DNA of 64,000 nucleotides from Loxodes magnus (GCA_946699065.1 CAMPDV010002122.1:1-64000); one strand, 5' to 3'. Positions 51,200 through 63,185 are shown, counted from the stretch's first letter. A program made the numbers and translations. Notes: generated by a model from the letters alone, not told the origin.

Positions 51200-53100
51200 T
51201 TTCAGTTTTAAAGAGTATGCTTTGAGAAGTAGTATTTAGAAAAGTGAAGAAGTAAAGCAAGAAAAGAAGATAGAATTTCAGTTTTAAAGAGTATGCTTTG
51301 AGAAGTAGTATTTATAAAAGTGAAGAAGTAAAGTAAGAAAAGAAGATAAATTTCAGTTTTAAAGAGTATGCTTTGAGAAGTAGTATTTAGAAAAGTGAAG
51401 AAGTAAAGTAAGAAAAGAAGATAAATTTCAGTTTTAAAGAGTATGCTTTGAGAAGTAGTATTTAGAAAAGTGAAGAAGTAAAGTAAGAAAAGAAGATAGA
51501 ATTTCAGTTTTAAAGAGTATGCTTTGAGAAGTAGTATTTAGAAAAGTGAAGAAGTAAAGTAAGAAAAGAAGATAGAATTTCAGTTTTAAAGAGTATGTTT
51601 TATGTAATAAGTATTTAGAAAAGTGAAGAAGTAAAGCAAGAAAAGAAGATAAATTTCAGTTTTAAAGAGTATGCTTTGAGAAGTAGTATTTAGAAAAGTG
51701 AAGAAGTAAAGCAAGAAAAGAAGATAGAATTTCAGTTTTAAAGAGTATGCTTTGAGAAGTAGTATTTAGAAAAGTAAAGAAGTAAAGTAAGAAAAGAAGT
51801 TAGAATTTCAGTTTTAAAGAGTATGTTTTATGTAATAAGTATTTAGAAAAGTGAAGAAGTAAAGTAAGAAAAGAAGATAGAATTTCAGTTTTAAAGAGTA
51901 TGCTTTGAGAAGTAATTGTAATTAGAAAAGTGAAGAAGTAAAGTAAGAAAAGAAGATAGAATTTCAGTTTTAAAGAGTATGCTTTGAGAAGTAGTATTTA
52001 TAAAAGTGAAGAAGTAAAGTAAGAAAAGAAGATAGAATTTCAGTTTTAAAGAGTATGCTTTGAGAAGTAGTATTTAGAAAAGTGAAGAAGTAAAGTAAGA
52101 AAAGAAGATAAATTTCAGTTTTAAAGAGTATGCTTTGAGAAGTAGTATTTAGAAAAGTGAAGAAGTAAAGTAAGAAAAGAAGATAGAATTTCAGTTTTAA
52201 AGAGTATGCTTTGAGAAGTAGTATTTATAAAAGTGAAGAAGTAAAGTAAGAAAAGAAGATAGAATTTCAGTTTTAAAGAGTATGCTTTGAGAAGTAGTAT
52301 TTATAAAAGTGAAGAAGTAAAGCAAGAAAAGAAGATAGAATTTCAGTTTTAAAGAGTATGCTTTGAGAAGTAGTATTTAGAAAAGTGAAGAAGTAAAGTA
52401 AGAAAAGAAGATAGAATTTCAGTTTTAAAGAGTATGCTTTGAGAAGTAGTATTTATAAAAGTGAAGAAGTAAAGTAAGAAAAGAAGATAGAATTTCAGTT
52501 TTAAAGAGTATGCTTTGAGAAGTAGTATTTATAAAAGTGAAGAAGTAAAGCAAGAAAAGAAGATAGAATTTCAGTTTTAAAGAGTATGCTTTGAGAAGTA
52601 GTATTTAGAAAAGTAAAGAAGTAAAGTAAGAAAAGAAGATAGAATTTCAGTTTTAAAGAGCATGTTTTATGTAATAAGTATTTAGAAAAGTGAAGAAGTA
52701 AAGTAAGAAAAGAAGATAGAATTTCAGTTTTAAAGAGTATGCTTTGAGAAGTAGTATTTAGAAAAGTGAAGAAGTAAAGTAAGAAAAGAAGATAGAATTT
52801 CAGTTTTAAAGAGTATGCTTTGAGAAGTAGTATTTAGAAAAGTGAAGAAGTAAAGTAAGAAAAGAAGATAGAATTTCAGTTTTAAAGAGTATGTTTTATG
52901 TAATAAGTATTTAGAAAAGTGAAGAAGTAAAGCAAGAAAAGAAGATAAATTTCAGTTTTAAAGAGTATGCTTTGAGAAGTAGTATTTAGAAAAGTGAAGA
53001 AGTAAAGCAAAAAAAGAAGATAGAATTTCAGTTTTAAAGAGTATGCTTTGAGAAGTAGTATTTAGAAAAGTAAAGAAGTAAAGTAAGAAAAGAAGATAGA
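51200..53100 (+). repeat. 1.9-kb block, copy 1 (offset 3.20 kb)
   Basis: A run of about 25 subtype letters is identical to the run 3,202 bases downstream; for example the gagcatg unit at 52658 matches 55860. The same run also occurs at 28.5-30.4 kb, 22.68 kb upstream, so this block has three copies in the window. Confidence 0.83.
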
Positions 53101-54399
53101 ATTTCAGTTTTAAAGAGCATGTTTTATGTAATAAGTATTTAGAAAAGTGAAGAAGTAAAGTAAGAAAAGAAGATAGAATTTCAGTTTTAAAGAGTATGCT
53201 TTGAGAAGTAATTGTAATTAGAAAAGTGAAGAAGTAAAGTAAGAAAAGAAGATAGAATTTCAGTTTTAAAGAGTATGCTTTGAGAAGTAGTATTTATAAA
53301 AGTGAAGAAGTAAAGCAAGAAAAGAAGATAGAATTTCAGTTTTAAAGAGTATGCTTTGAGAAGTAATTGTAATTAGAAAAGTGAAGAAGTAAAGTAAGAA
53401 AAGAAGATAGAATTTCAGTTTTAAAGAGTATGCTTTGAGAAGTAATTGTAATTAGAAAAGTGAAGAAGTAAAGTAAGAAAAGAAGATAGAATTTCAGTTT
53501 TAAAGAGTATGCTTTGAGAAGTAGTATTTATAAAAGTGAAGAAGTAAAGTAAGAAAAGAAGATAGAATTTCAGTTTTAAAGAGTATGCTTTGAGAAGTAG
53601 TATTTATAAAAGTGAAGAAGTAAAGTAAGAAAAGAAGATAAATTTCAGTTTTAAAGAGTATGCTTTGAGAAGTAGTATTTAGAAAAGTGAAGAAGTAAAG
53701 TAAGAAAAGAAGATAGAATTTCAGTTTTAAAGAGTATGTTTTATGTAATAAGTATTTATAAAAGTGAAGAAGTAAAGTAAGAAAAGAAGATAGAATTTCA
53801 GTTTTAAAGAGTATGCTTTGAGAAGTAGTATTTATAAAAGTGAAGAAGTAAAGTAAGAAAAGAAGATAGAATTTCAGTTTTAAAGAGTATGCTTTGAGAA
53901 GTAGTATTTAGAAAAGTGAAGAAGTAAAGTAAGGAAAAGAAGATAAATTTCAGTTTTAAAGAGTATGCTTTGAGAAGTAGTATTTATAAAAGTGAAGAAG
54001 TAAAGTAAGAAAAGAAGATAAATTTCAGTTTTAAAGAGTATGCTTTGAGAAGTAGTATTTATAAAAGTGAAGAAGTAAAGCAAGAAAAGAAGATAGAATT
54101 TCAGTTTTAAAGAGTATGCTTTGAGAAGTAGTATTTATAAAAGTGAAGAAGTAAAGTAAGAAAAGAAGATAGAATTTCAGTTTTAAAGAGTATGTTTTAT
54201 GTAATAAGTATTTAGAAAAGTGAAGAAGTAAAGTAAGAAAAGAAGATAGAATTTCAGTTTTAAAGAGTATGCTTTGAGAAGTAGTATTAAGAAAAGTGAA
54301 GAAGTAAAGTAAGAAAAGAAGATAGAATTTCAGTTTTAAAGAGTATGCTTTGAGAAGTAGTATTTAGAAAAGTGAAGAAGTAAAGCAAGAAAAGAAGAT

Positions 54400-56300
54400 A
54401 AATTTCAGTTTTAAAGAGTATGCTTTGAGAAGTAGTATTTAGAAAAGTGAAGAAGTAAAGCAAGAAAAGAAGATAGAATTTCAGTTTTAAAGAGTATGCT
54501 TTGAGAAGTAGTATTTATAAAAGTGAAGAAGTAAAGTAAGAAAAGAAGATAAATTTCAGTTTTAAAGAGTATGCTTTGAGAAGTAGTATTTAGAAAAGTG
54601 AAGAAGTAAAGTAAGAAAAGAAGATAAATTTCAGTTTTAAAGAGTATGCTTTGAGAAGTAGTATTTAGAAAAGTGAAGAAGTAAAGTAAGAAAAGAAGAT
54701 AGAATTTCAGTTTTAAAGAGTATGCTTTGAGAAGTAGTATTTAGAAAAGTGAAGAAGTAAAGTAAGAAAAGAAGATAGAATTTCAGTTTTAAAGAGTATG
54801 TTTTATGTAATAAGTATTTAGAAAAGTGAAGAAGTAAAGCAAGAAAAGAAGATAAATTTCAGTTTTAAAGAGTATGCTTTGAGAAGTAGTATTTAGAAAA
54901 GTGAAGAAGTAAAGCAAGAAAAGAAGATAGAATTTCAGTTTTAAAGAGTATGCTTTGAGAAGTAGTATTTAGAAAAGTAAAGAAGTAAAGTAGAAAAGAA
55001 GTTAGAATTTCAGTTTTAAAGAGTATGTTTTATGTAATAAGTATTTAGAAAAGTGAAGAAGTAAAGTAAGAAAAGAAGATAGAATTTCAGTTTTAAAGAG
55101 TATGCTTTGAGAAGTAATTGTAATTAGAAAAGTGAAGAAGTAAAGTAAGAAAAGAAGATAGAATTTCAGTTTTAAAGAGTATGCTTTGAGAAGTAGTATT
55201 TATAAAAGTGAAGAAGTAAAGTAAGAAAAGAAGATAGAATTTCAGTTTTAAAGAGTATGCTTTGAGAAGTAGTATTTAGAAAAGTGAAGAAGTAAAGTAA
55301 GAAAAGAAGATAAATTTCAGTTTTAAAGAGTATGCTTTGAGAAGTAGTATTTAGAAAAGTGAAGAAGTAAAGTAAGAAAAGAAGATAGAATTTCAGTTTT
55401 AAAGAGTATGCTTTGAGAAGTAGTATTTATAAAAGTGAAGAAGTAAAGTAAGAAAAGAAGATAGAATTTCAGTTTTAAAGAGTATGCTTTGAGAAGTAGT
55501 ATTTATAAAAGTGAAGAAGTAAAGCAAGAAAAGAAGATAGAATTTCAGTTTTAAAGAGTATGCTTTGAGAAGTAGTATTTAGAAAAGTGAAGAAGTAAAG
55601 TAAGAAAAGAAGATAGAATTTCAGTTTTAAAGAGTATGCTTTGAGAAGTAGTATTTATAAAAGTGAAGAAGTAAAGTAAGAAAAGAAGATAGAATTTCAG
55701 TTTTAAAGAGTATGCTTTGAGAAGTAGTATTTATAAAAGTGAAGAAGTAAAGCAAGAAAAGAAGATAGAATTTCAGTTTTAAAGAGTATGCTTTGAGAAG
55801 TAGTATTTAGAAAAGTAAAGAAGTAAAGTAAGAAAAGAAGATAGAATTTCAGTTTTAAAGAGCATGTTTTATGTAATAAGTATTTAGAAAAGTGAAGAAG
55901 TAAAGTAAGAAAAGAAGATAGAATTTCAGTTTTAAAGAGTATGCTTTGAGAAGTAGTATTTAGAAAAGTGAAGAAGTAAAGTAAGAAAAGAAGATAGAAT
56001 TTCAGTTTTAAAGAGTATGCTTTGAGAAGTAGTATTTAGAAAAGTGAAGAAGTAAAGTAAGAAAAGAAGATAGAATTTCAGTTTTAAAGAGTATGTTTTA
56101 TGTAATAAGTATTTAGAAAAGTGAAGAAGTAAAGCAAGAAAAGAAGATAAATTTCAGTTTTAAAGAGTATGCTTTGAGAAGTAGTATTTAGAAAAGTGAA
56201 GAAGTAAAGCAAAAAAAGAAGATAGAATTTCAGTTTTAAAGAGTATGCTTTGAGAAGTAGTATTTAGAAAAGTAAAGAAGTAAAGTAAGAAAAGAAGATA
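54400..56300 (+). repeat. 1.9-kb block, copy 2 (offset 3.20 kb)
   Basis: Direct copy of 51.2-53.1 kb. It has a private loss of one A near 54991 (aaagtagaaaag in place of aaagtaagaaaag). After 56.3 kb it switches to a gtattaag and tattttgaaaag pair instead of the gagcatg unit, marking the block edge. Confidence 0.82.
55041..55119 (+). repeat. Reference monomer, 79-bp linker subtype (extra att)
   Basis: The tail reads gagaagtaatt and the next unit starts gtaattag in place of gtatttag. Relative to the canonical unit this is a 3-base insertion (att) plus a T-to-A change in the following unit. The form recurs, for example near 16000, 24120, 24200, 24280, 25272, 29232, 30528, 31982, 46958, 51910, 53210 and 57850, and as its complement in the left arm near 1610, 2070, 2150 and 3140-3300. 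Runs of two or three in a row occur at 24110-24300 and in its mirror at 3140-3300. Confidence 0.88.
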
Positions 56301-56699
56301 GAATTTCAGTTTTAAAGAGTATGCTTTGAGAAGTAGTATTAAGAAAAGTGAAGAAGTAAAGTAAGAAAAGAAGATAAATTTCAGTTTTAAAGAGTATGCT
56401 TTGAGAAGTAGTATTTTGAAAAGTGAAGAAGTAAAGCAAGAAAAGAAGATAGAATTTCAGTTTTAAAGAGTATGCTTTGAGAAGTAGTATTTAGAAAAGT
56501 GAAGAAGTAAAGCAAGAAAAGAAGATAGAATTTCAGTTTTAAAGAGTATGCTTTGAGAAGTAGTATTTATAAAAGTGAAGAAGTAAAGTAAGAAAAGAAG
56601 ATAAATTTCAGTTTTAAAGAGTATGCTTTGAGAAGTAGTATTTAGAAAAGTGAAGAAGTAAAGTAAGAAAAGAAGATAGAATTTCAGTTTTAAAGAGTA

Positions 56700-59600
56700 T
56701 GCTTTGAGAAGTAGTATTTATAAAAGTGAAGAAGTAAAGTAAGAAAAGAAGATAGAATTTCAGTTTTAAAGAGTATGCTTTGAGAAGTAGTATTTATAAA
56801 AGTGAAGAAGTAAAGTAAGAAAAGAAGATAAATTTCAGTTTTAAAGAGTATGCTTTGAGAAGTAGTATTTAGAAAAGTGAAGAAGTAAAGTAAGAAAAGA
56901 AGATAGAATTTCAGTTTTAAAGAGTATGTTTTATGTAATAAGTATTTATAAAAGTGAAGAAGTAAAGTAAGAAAAGAAGATAGAATTTCAGTTTTAAAGA
57001 GTATGCTTTGAGAAGTAGTATTTATAAAAGTGAAGAAGTAAAGTAAGAAAAGAAGATAGAATTTCAGTTTTAAAGAGTATGCTTTGAGAAGTAGTATTTA
57101 GAAAAGTGAAGAAGTAAAGTAAGAAAAGAAGATAAATTTCAGTTTTAAAGAGTATGCTTTGAGAAGTAGTATTTATAAAAGTGAAGAAGTAAAGCAAGAA
57201 AAGAAGATAGAATTTCAGTTTTAAAGAGTATGCTTTGAGAAGTAGTATTTAGAAAAGTAAAGAAGTAAAGTAAGAAAAGAAGATAGAATTTCAGTTTTAA
57301 AGAGCATGTTTTATGTAATAAGTATTTAGAAAAGTGAAGAAGTAAAGTAAGAAAAGAAGATAGAATTTCAGTTTTAAAGAGTATGCTTTGAGAAGTAGTA
57401 TTTAGAAAAGTGAAGAAGTAAAGTAAGAAAAGAAGATAGAATTTCAGTTTTAAAGAGTATGCTTTGAGAAGTAGTATTTAGAAAAGTGAAGAAGTAAAGT
57501 AAGAAAAGAAGATAGAATTTCAGTTTTAAAGAGTATGTTTTATGTAATAAGTATTTAGAAAAGTGAAGAAGTAAAGCAAGAAAAGAAGATAAATTTCAGT
57601 TTTAAAGAGTATGCTTTGAGAAGTAGTATTTAGAAAAGTGAAGAAGTAAAGCAAGAAAAGAAGATAGAATTTCAGTTTTAAAGAGTATGCTTTGAGAAGT
57701 AGTATTTAGAAAAGTAAAGAAGTAAAGTAAGAAAAGAAGATAGAATTTCAGTTTTAAAGAGCATGTTTTATGTAATAAGTATTTAGAAAAGTGAAGAAGT
57801 AAAGTAAGAAAAGAAGATAGAATTTCAGTTTTAAAGAGTATGCTTTGAGAAGTAATTGTAATTAGAAAAGTGAAGAAGTAAAGTAAGAAAAGAAGATAGA
57901 ATTTCAGTTTTAAAGAGTATGCTTTGAGAAGTAGTATTTATAAAAGTGAAGAAGTAAAGTAAGAAAAGAAGATAGAATTTCAGTTTTAAAGAGTATGCTT
58001 TGAGAAGTAGTATTTATAAAAGTGAAGAAGTAAAGTAAGAAAAGAAGATAGAATTTCAGTTTTAAAGAGTATGCTTTGAGAAGTAGTATTTAGAAAAGTG
58101 AAGAAGTAAAGTAAGAAAAGAAGATAGAATTTCAGTTTTAAAGAGTATGTTTTATGTAATAAGTATTTAGAAAAGTGAAGAAGTAAAGTAAGAAAAGAAG
58201 ATAGAATTTCAGTTTTAAAGAGTATGCTTTGAGAAGTAGTATTTATAAAAGTGAAGAAGTAAAGTAAGAAAAGAAGATAGAATTTCAGTTTTAAAGAGTA
58301 TGCTTTGAGAAGTAGTATTTAGAAAAGTGAAGAAGTAAAGCAAGAAAAGAAGATAGAATTTCAGTTTTAAAGAGTATGCTTTGAGAAGTAGTATTTAGAA
58401 AAGTGAAGAAGTAAAGTAAGAAAGAAGATAAATTTCAGTTTTAAAGAGTATGCTTTGAGAAGTAGTATTTAGAAAAGTGAAGAAGTAAAGTAAGAAAAGA
58501 AGATAGAATTTCAGTTTTAAAGAGTATGCTTTGAGAAGTAGTATTTAGAAAAGTGAAGAAGTAAAGTAAGAAAAGAAGATAGAATTTCAGTTTTAAAGAG
58601 TATGCTTTGAGAAGTAGTATTTAGAAAAGTGAAGAAGTAAAGTAAGAAAAGAAGATAGAATTTCAGTTTTAAAGAGTATGTTTTATGTAATAAGTATTTA
58701 GAAAAGTGAAGAAGTAAAGCAAGAAAAGAAGATAAATTTCAGTTTTAAAGAGTATGCTTTGAGAAGTAGTATTTAGAAAAGTGAAGAAGTAAAGCAAGAA
58801 AAGAAGATAGAATTTCAGTTTTAAAGAGTATGCTTTGAGAAGTAGTATTTATAAAAGTGAAGAAGTAAAGTAAGAAAAGAAGATAAATTTCAGTTTTAAA
58901 GAGTATGCTTTGAGAAGTAGTATTTAGAAAAGTGAAGAAGTAAAGCAAGAAAAGAAGATAGAATTTCAGTTTTAAAGAGTATGCTTTGAGAAGTAGTATT
59001 TATAAAAGTGAAGAAGTAAAGTAAGAAAAGAAGATAGAATTTCAGTTTTAAAGAGTATGTTTTATGTAATAAGTATTTAGAAAAGTGAAGAAGTAAAGTA
59101 AGAAAAGAAGATAGAATTTCAGTTTTAAAGAGTATGCTTTGAGAAGTAGTATTAAGAAAAGTGAAGAAGTAAAGTAAGAAAAGAAGATAAATTTCAGTTT
59201 TAAAGAGTATGCTTTGAGAAGTAGTATTTTGAAAAGTGAAGAAGTAAAGCAAGAAAAGAAGATAGAATTTCAGTTTTAAAGAGTATGCTTTGAGAAGTAG
59301 TATTTAGAAAAGTGAAGAAGTAAAGCAAGAAAAGAAGATAGAATTTCAGTTTTAAAGAGTATGCTTTGAGAAGTAGTATTTATAAAAGTGAAGAAGTAAA
59401 GTAGAAAAGAAGATAAATTTCAGTTTTAAAGAGTATGCTTTGAGAAGTAGTATTTAGAAAAGTGAAGAAGTAAAGTAAGAAAAGAAGATAAATTCAGTTT
59501 TAAAGAGTATGCTTTGAGAAGTAGTATTTTAGAAAAGTGAAGAAGTAAAGTAAGAAAAGAAGATAGAATTTCAGTTTTAAAGAGTATGCTTTGAGAGTAG

Positions 59601-61200
59601 TATTTAGAAAAGTGAAGAAGTAAAGTAAGAAAAGAAGATAGAATTTCAGTTTTAAAAGAGTATGTTTTTCTGTAATAGTATTTAGAAAAGTGAAGAAGTA
59701 AAGCAAGAAAAGAAGATAAATTTCAGTTTTAAAGAGTATGCTTTGAGAAGTAGTATTTAGAAAAGTGAAGAAGTAAAGCAAGAAAAGAAGATAGAATTTC
59801 AGTTTTAAAGAGTATGCTTTGAGAAGTAGTATTTAGAAAAGTAAAGAAGTAAAGTAAGAAAAGAAGTTAGAATTTCAGTTTTAAAGAGTATGTTTTATGT
59901 AATAAAGTATTTAGAAAAGTGAAGAAGTAAAGCAAGAAAAGAAGATAAATTTCAGTTTAAAGAGTATGCTTTGAGAAGTAGTATTTAGAAAAGTGAAGAA
60001 GTAAAGCAAAAAAAGAAGATAGAATTTCAGTTTTAAAGAGTATGCTTTGAGAAGTAGTATTTAGAAAAGTAAAGAAGTAAAGTAAGAAAAGAAGATAGAA
60101 TTTCAGTTTTAAAGAGCATGTTTTATGTAATAAGTATTTAGAAAAGTGAAGAAGTAAAGTAAGAAAAGAAGATAGAATTTCAGTTTTAAAGAGTATGCTT
60201 TGAGAAGTAATTGTAATTAGAAAAGTGAAGAAGTAAAGTAAGAAAAGAAGATAGAATTTCAGTTTTAAAGAGTATGCTTTGAGAAGTAGTATTTATAAAA
60301 GTGAAGAAGTAAAGCAAGAAAAGAAGATAGAATTTCAGTTTTAAAGAGTATGCCTTTGAGAAGTACATTGTAATTAGAAAAGTGAAGAAGTAAAGTAAGA
60401 AAAGAAGATAGAATTTCAGTTTTAAAAGAGTATGCTTTGAGAAGTAGTATTTAGAAAAGTGAAGAAGTAAAGCAAAAAAAAGAAGATAGAATTTCAGTTT
60501 AAAGAGTATGCTTTGAGAAGTAGTATTTATAAAAGTGAAGAAGTAAAGTAAGAAAAGAAGATAGAATTTCAGTTTTAAAGAGTATGCTTTGAGAAGTAGT
60601 ATTTATAAAAGTGAAGAAGTAAAGTAAGAAAAGAAGATAAATTTCAGTTTTAAAGAGTATGCTTTGAGAAGTAGTATTTAGAAAAGTGAAGAAGTAAAGT
60701 AAGAAAAGAAGATAGAATTTCAGTTTTAAAGAGTATGTTTTATGTAATAAGTATTTATAAAAGTGAAGAAGTAAAGTAAGAAAAGAAGATAGAATTTCAG
60801 TTTTAAAGAGTATGCTTTGAGAAGTAGTATTTATAAAAGTGAAGAAGTAAAGTAAGAAAAGAAGATAGAATTTCAGTTTTAAAGAGTATGCTTTGAGAAG
60901 TAGTATTTAGAAAAGTGAAGAAGTAAAGTAAGAAAAGAAGATAAATTTCAGTTTTAAAGAGTATGCTTTGAGAAGTAGTATTTATAAAAGTGAAGAAGTA
61001 AAGCAAGAAAAGAAGATAGAATTTCAGTTTTAAAGAGTATGCTTTGAGAAGTAGTATTTAGAAAAGTAAAGAAGTAAAGTAAGAAAAGAAGATAGAATTT
61101 CAGTTTTAAAGAGCATGTTTTATGTAATAAGTAATTAGAAAAGTGAAGAAGTAAAGTAAGAAAAGAAGATAGAATTTCAGTTTTAAAGAGTATGCTTTGA
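56700..61200 (+). repeat. 4.5-kb block, copy 2 (offset ~25.8 kb)
   Basis: Downstream copy of 30.85-35.4 kb. It includes a stretch from about 59.4 to 60.5 kb with many private one-base changes absent from the upstream copy. It is followed by a further partial repeat of its own last units, where 60803 matches 61563 at +760 (about ten monomers). Confidence 0.78.
59400..60510 (+). other. Second zone of clustered one-base changes
   Basis: Private changes cluster here: losses near 59403, 59493, 59596, 59957 and 60499, gains near 59529, 59655, 59904, 60353, 60425 and 60475, and an altered tail near 59665-59677 reading tgtttttctgtaatag. A changed linker at 60364 reads gtacattgtaatt. The upstream copy of this block near 33.6-34.7 kb lacks all of these. 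Poor consensus is the likeliest cause. Confidence 0.72.
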
Positions 61201-62958
61201 GAAGTAGTATTTAGAAAAGTGAAGAAGTAAAGCAAAAAAAGAAGATAGAATTTCAGTTTTAAAGAGTATGCTTTGAGAAGTAGTATTTATAAAAGTGAAG
61301 AAGTAAAGTAAGAAAAGAAGATAGAATTTCAGTTTTAAAGAGTATGCTTTGAGAAGTAGTATTTATAAAAGTGAAGAAGTAAAGTAAGAAAAGAAGATAA
61401 ATTTCAGTTTTAAAGAGTATGCTTTGAGAAGTAGTATTTAGAAAAGTGAAGAAGTAAAGTAAGAAAAGAAGATAGAATTTCAGTTTTAAAGAGTATGTTT
61501 TATGTAATAAGTATTTATAAAAGTGAAGAAGTAAAGTAAGAAAAGAAGATAGAATTTCAGTTTTAAAGAGTATGCTTTGAGAAGTAGTATTTATAAAAGT
61601 GAAGAAGTAAAGTAAGAAAAGAAGATAGAATTTCAGTTTTAAAGAGTATGCTTTGAGAAGTAGTATTTAGAAAAGTGAAGAAGTAAAGTAAGAAAAGAAG
61701 ATAAATTTCAGTTTTAAAGAGTATGCTTTGAGAAGTAGTATTTATAAAAGTGAAGAAGTAAAGCAAGAAAAGAAGATAGAATTTCAGTTTTAAAGAGTAT
61801 GCTTTGAGAAGTAGTATTTAGAAAAGTAAAGAAGTAAAGTAAGAAAAGAAGATAGAATTTCAGTTTTAAAGAGCATGTTTTATGTAATAAGTATTTAGAA
61901 AAGTGAAGAAGTAAAGTAAGAAAAGAAGATAGAATTTCAGTTTTAAAGAGTATGCTTTGAGAAGTAGTATTTAGAAAAGTGAAGAAGTAAAGTAAGAAAA
62001 GAAGATAGAATTTCAGTTTTAAAGAGTATGCTTTGAGAAGTAGTATTTAGAAAAGTGAAGAAGTAAAGTAAGAAAAGAAGATAGAATTTCAGTTTTAAAG
62101 AGTATGTTTTATGTAATAAGTATTTAGAAAAGTGAAGAAGTAAAGCAAGAAAAGAAGATAAATTTCAGTTTTAAAGAGTATGCTTTGAGAAGTAGTATTT
62201 AGAAAAGTGAAGAAGTAAAGCAAGAAAAGAAGATAGAATTTCAGTTTTAAAGAGTATGCTTTGAGAAGTAGTATTTAGAAAAGTAAAGAAGTAAAGTAAG
62301 AAAAGAAGATAGAATTTCAGTTTTAAAGAGCATGTTTTATGTAATAAGTATTTAGAAAAGTGAAGAAGTAAAGTAAGAAAAGAAGATAGAATTTCAGTTT
62401 TAAAGAGTATGCTTTGAGAAGTAATTGTATTTAGAAAAGTGAAGAAGTAAAGTAAGAAAAGAAGATAGAATTTCAGTTTTAAAGAGTATGCTTTGAGAAG
62501 TAGTATTTATAAAAGTGAAGAAGTAAAGTAAGAAAAGAAGATAGAATTTCAGTTTTAAAGAGTATGCTTTGAGAAGTAGTATTTATAAAAGTGAAGAAGT
62601 AAAGTAAGAAAAGAAGATAGAATTTCAGTTTTAAAGAGTATGCTTTGAGAAGTAGTATTTAGAAAAGTGAAGAAGTAAAGTAAGAAAAGAAGATAGAATT
62701 TCAGTTTTAAAGAGTATGTTTTATGTAATAAGTATTTAGAAAAGTGAAGAAGTAAAGTAAGAAAAGAAGATAGAATTTCAGTTTTAAAGAGTATGCTTTG
62801 AGAAGTAGTATTTATAAAAGTGAAGAAGTAAAGTAAGAAAAGAAGATAAATTTCAGTTTTAAAGAGTATGCTTTGAGAAGTAGTATTTAGAAAAGTGAAG
62901 AAGTAAAGCAAGAAAAGAAGATAGAATTTCAGTTTTAAAGAGTATGCTTTGAGAAGTA

Positions 62959-63033
62959 GTATTTAGAAAAGTGAAGAAGTAAAGTAAGAAAAGAAGATAA
63001 ATTTCAGTTTTAAAGAGTATGCTTTGAGAAGTA
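62959..63033 (+). repeat. Reference monomer, 75-bp gataaattt subtype
   Basis: Same unit with one G lost in the core, so that gatagaattt becomes gataaattt, giving a 75-bp period. This subtype occurs throughout both orientations and is one of the main barcode letters used to recognise duplicated blocks. Confidence 0.93.
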
Positions 63034-63109
63034 GTATTTAGAAAAGTGAAGAAGTAAAGTAAGAAAAGAAGATAGAATTTCAGTTTTAAAGAGTATGCTT
63101 TGAGAAGTA

Positions 63110-63185
63110 GTATTTAGAAAAGTGAAGAAGTAAAGTAAGAAAAGAAGATAGAATTTCAGTTTTAAAGAGTATGCTTTGAGAAGTA
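63110..63185 (+). repeat. Reference monomer, canonical 76-bp subtype
   Basis: A clean example of the commonest unit, from gtatttag to the next gtatttag at 63186, exactly 76 bp. It carries taag at unit positions 27-30, the gatagaattt core (38-47), cagttttaaagagtat, and the tail gctttgagaagta. Composition is 35 A, 21 T, 18 G and 2 C: 26% G+C, with G outnumbering C nine to one on this strand. A-runs lie at unit positions 9-12, 23-25 and 31-34, with mixed AT runs at 43-47 and 51-57. Confidence 0.95.

Larger units (their letters stand above)
42400..54100 (+). repeat. Higher-order block, copy 2 (pairs with 19.7-31.3 kb)
   Basis: Second copy of the ~11.6-kb barcode block. The offset stays between 22,679 and 22,683 over most of its length, so net gain or loss is only a few bases. 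It differs from copy 1 by many one-base indels between about 45.3 and 50.4 kb, by a replaced run near 48.6-49.4 kb (no tattttgaaaag unit where copy 1 has one near 26425), and by one extra monomer near 53.9-54.0 kb. Confidence 0.83.

Noticed and set aside
60186..60368. Minus-strand 60-codon frame starting with ATG
   Set aside because: Its start is created by a private change (gtacattg near 60364) in a zone of poor consensus.
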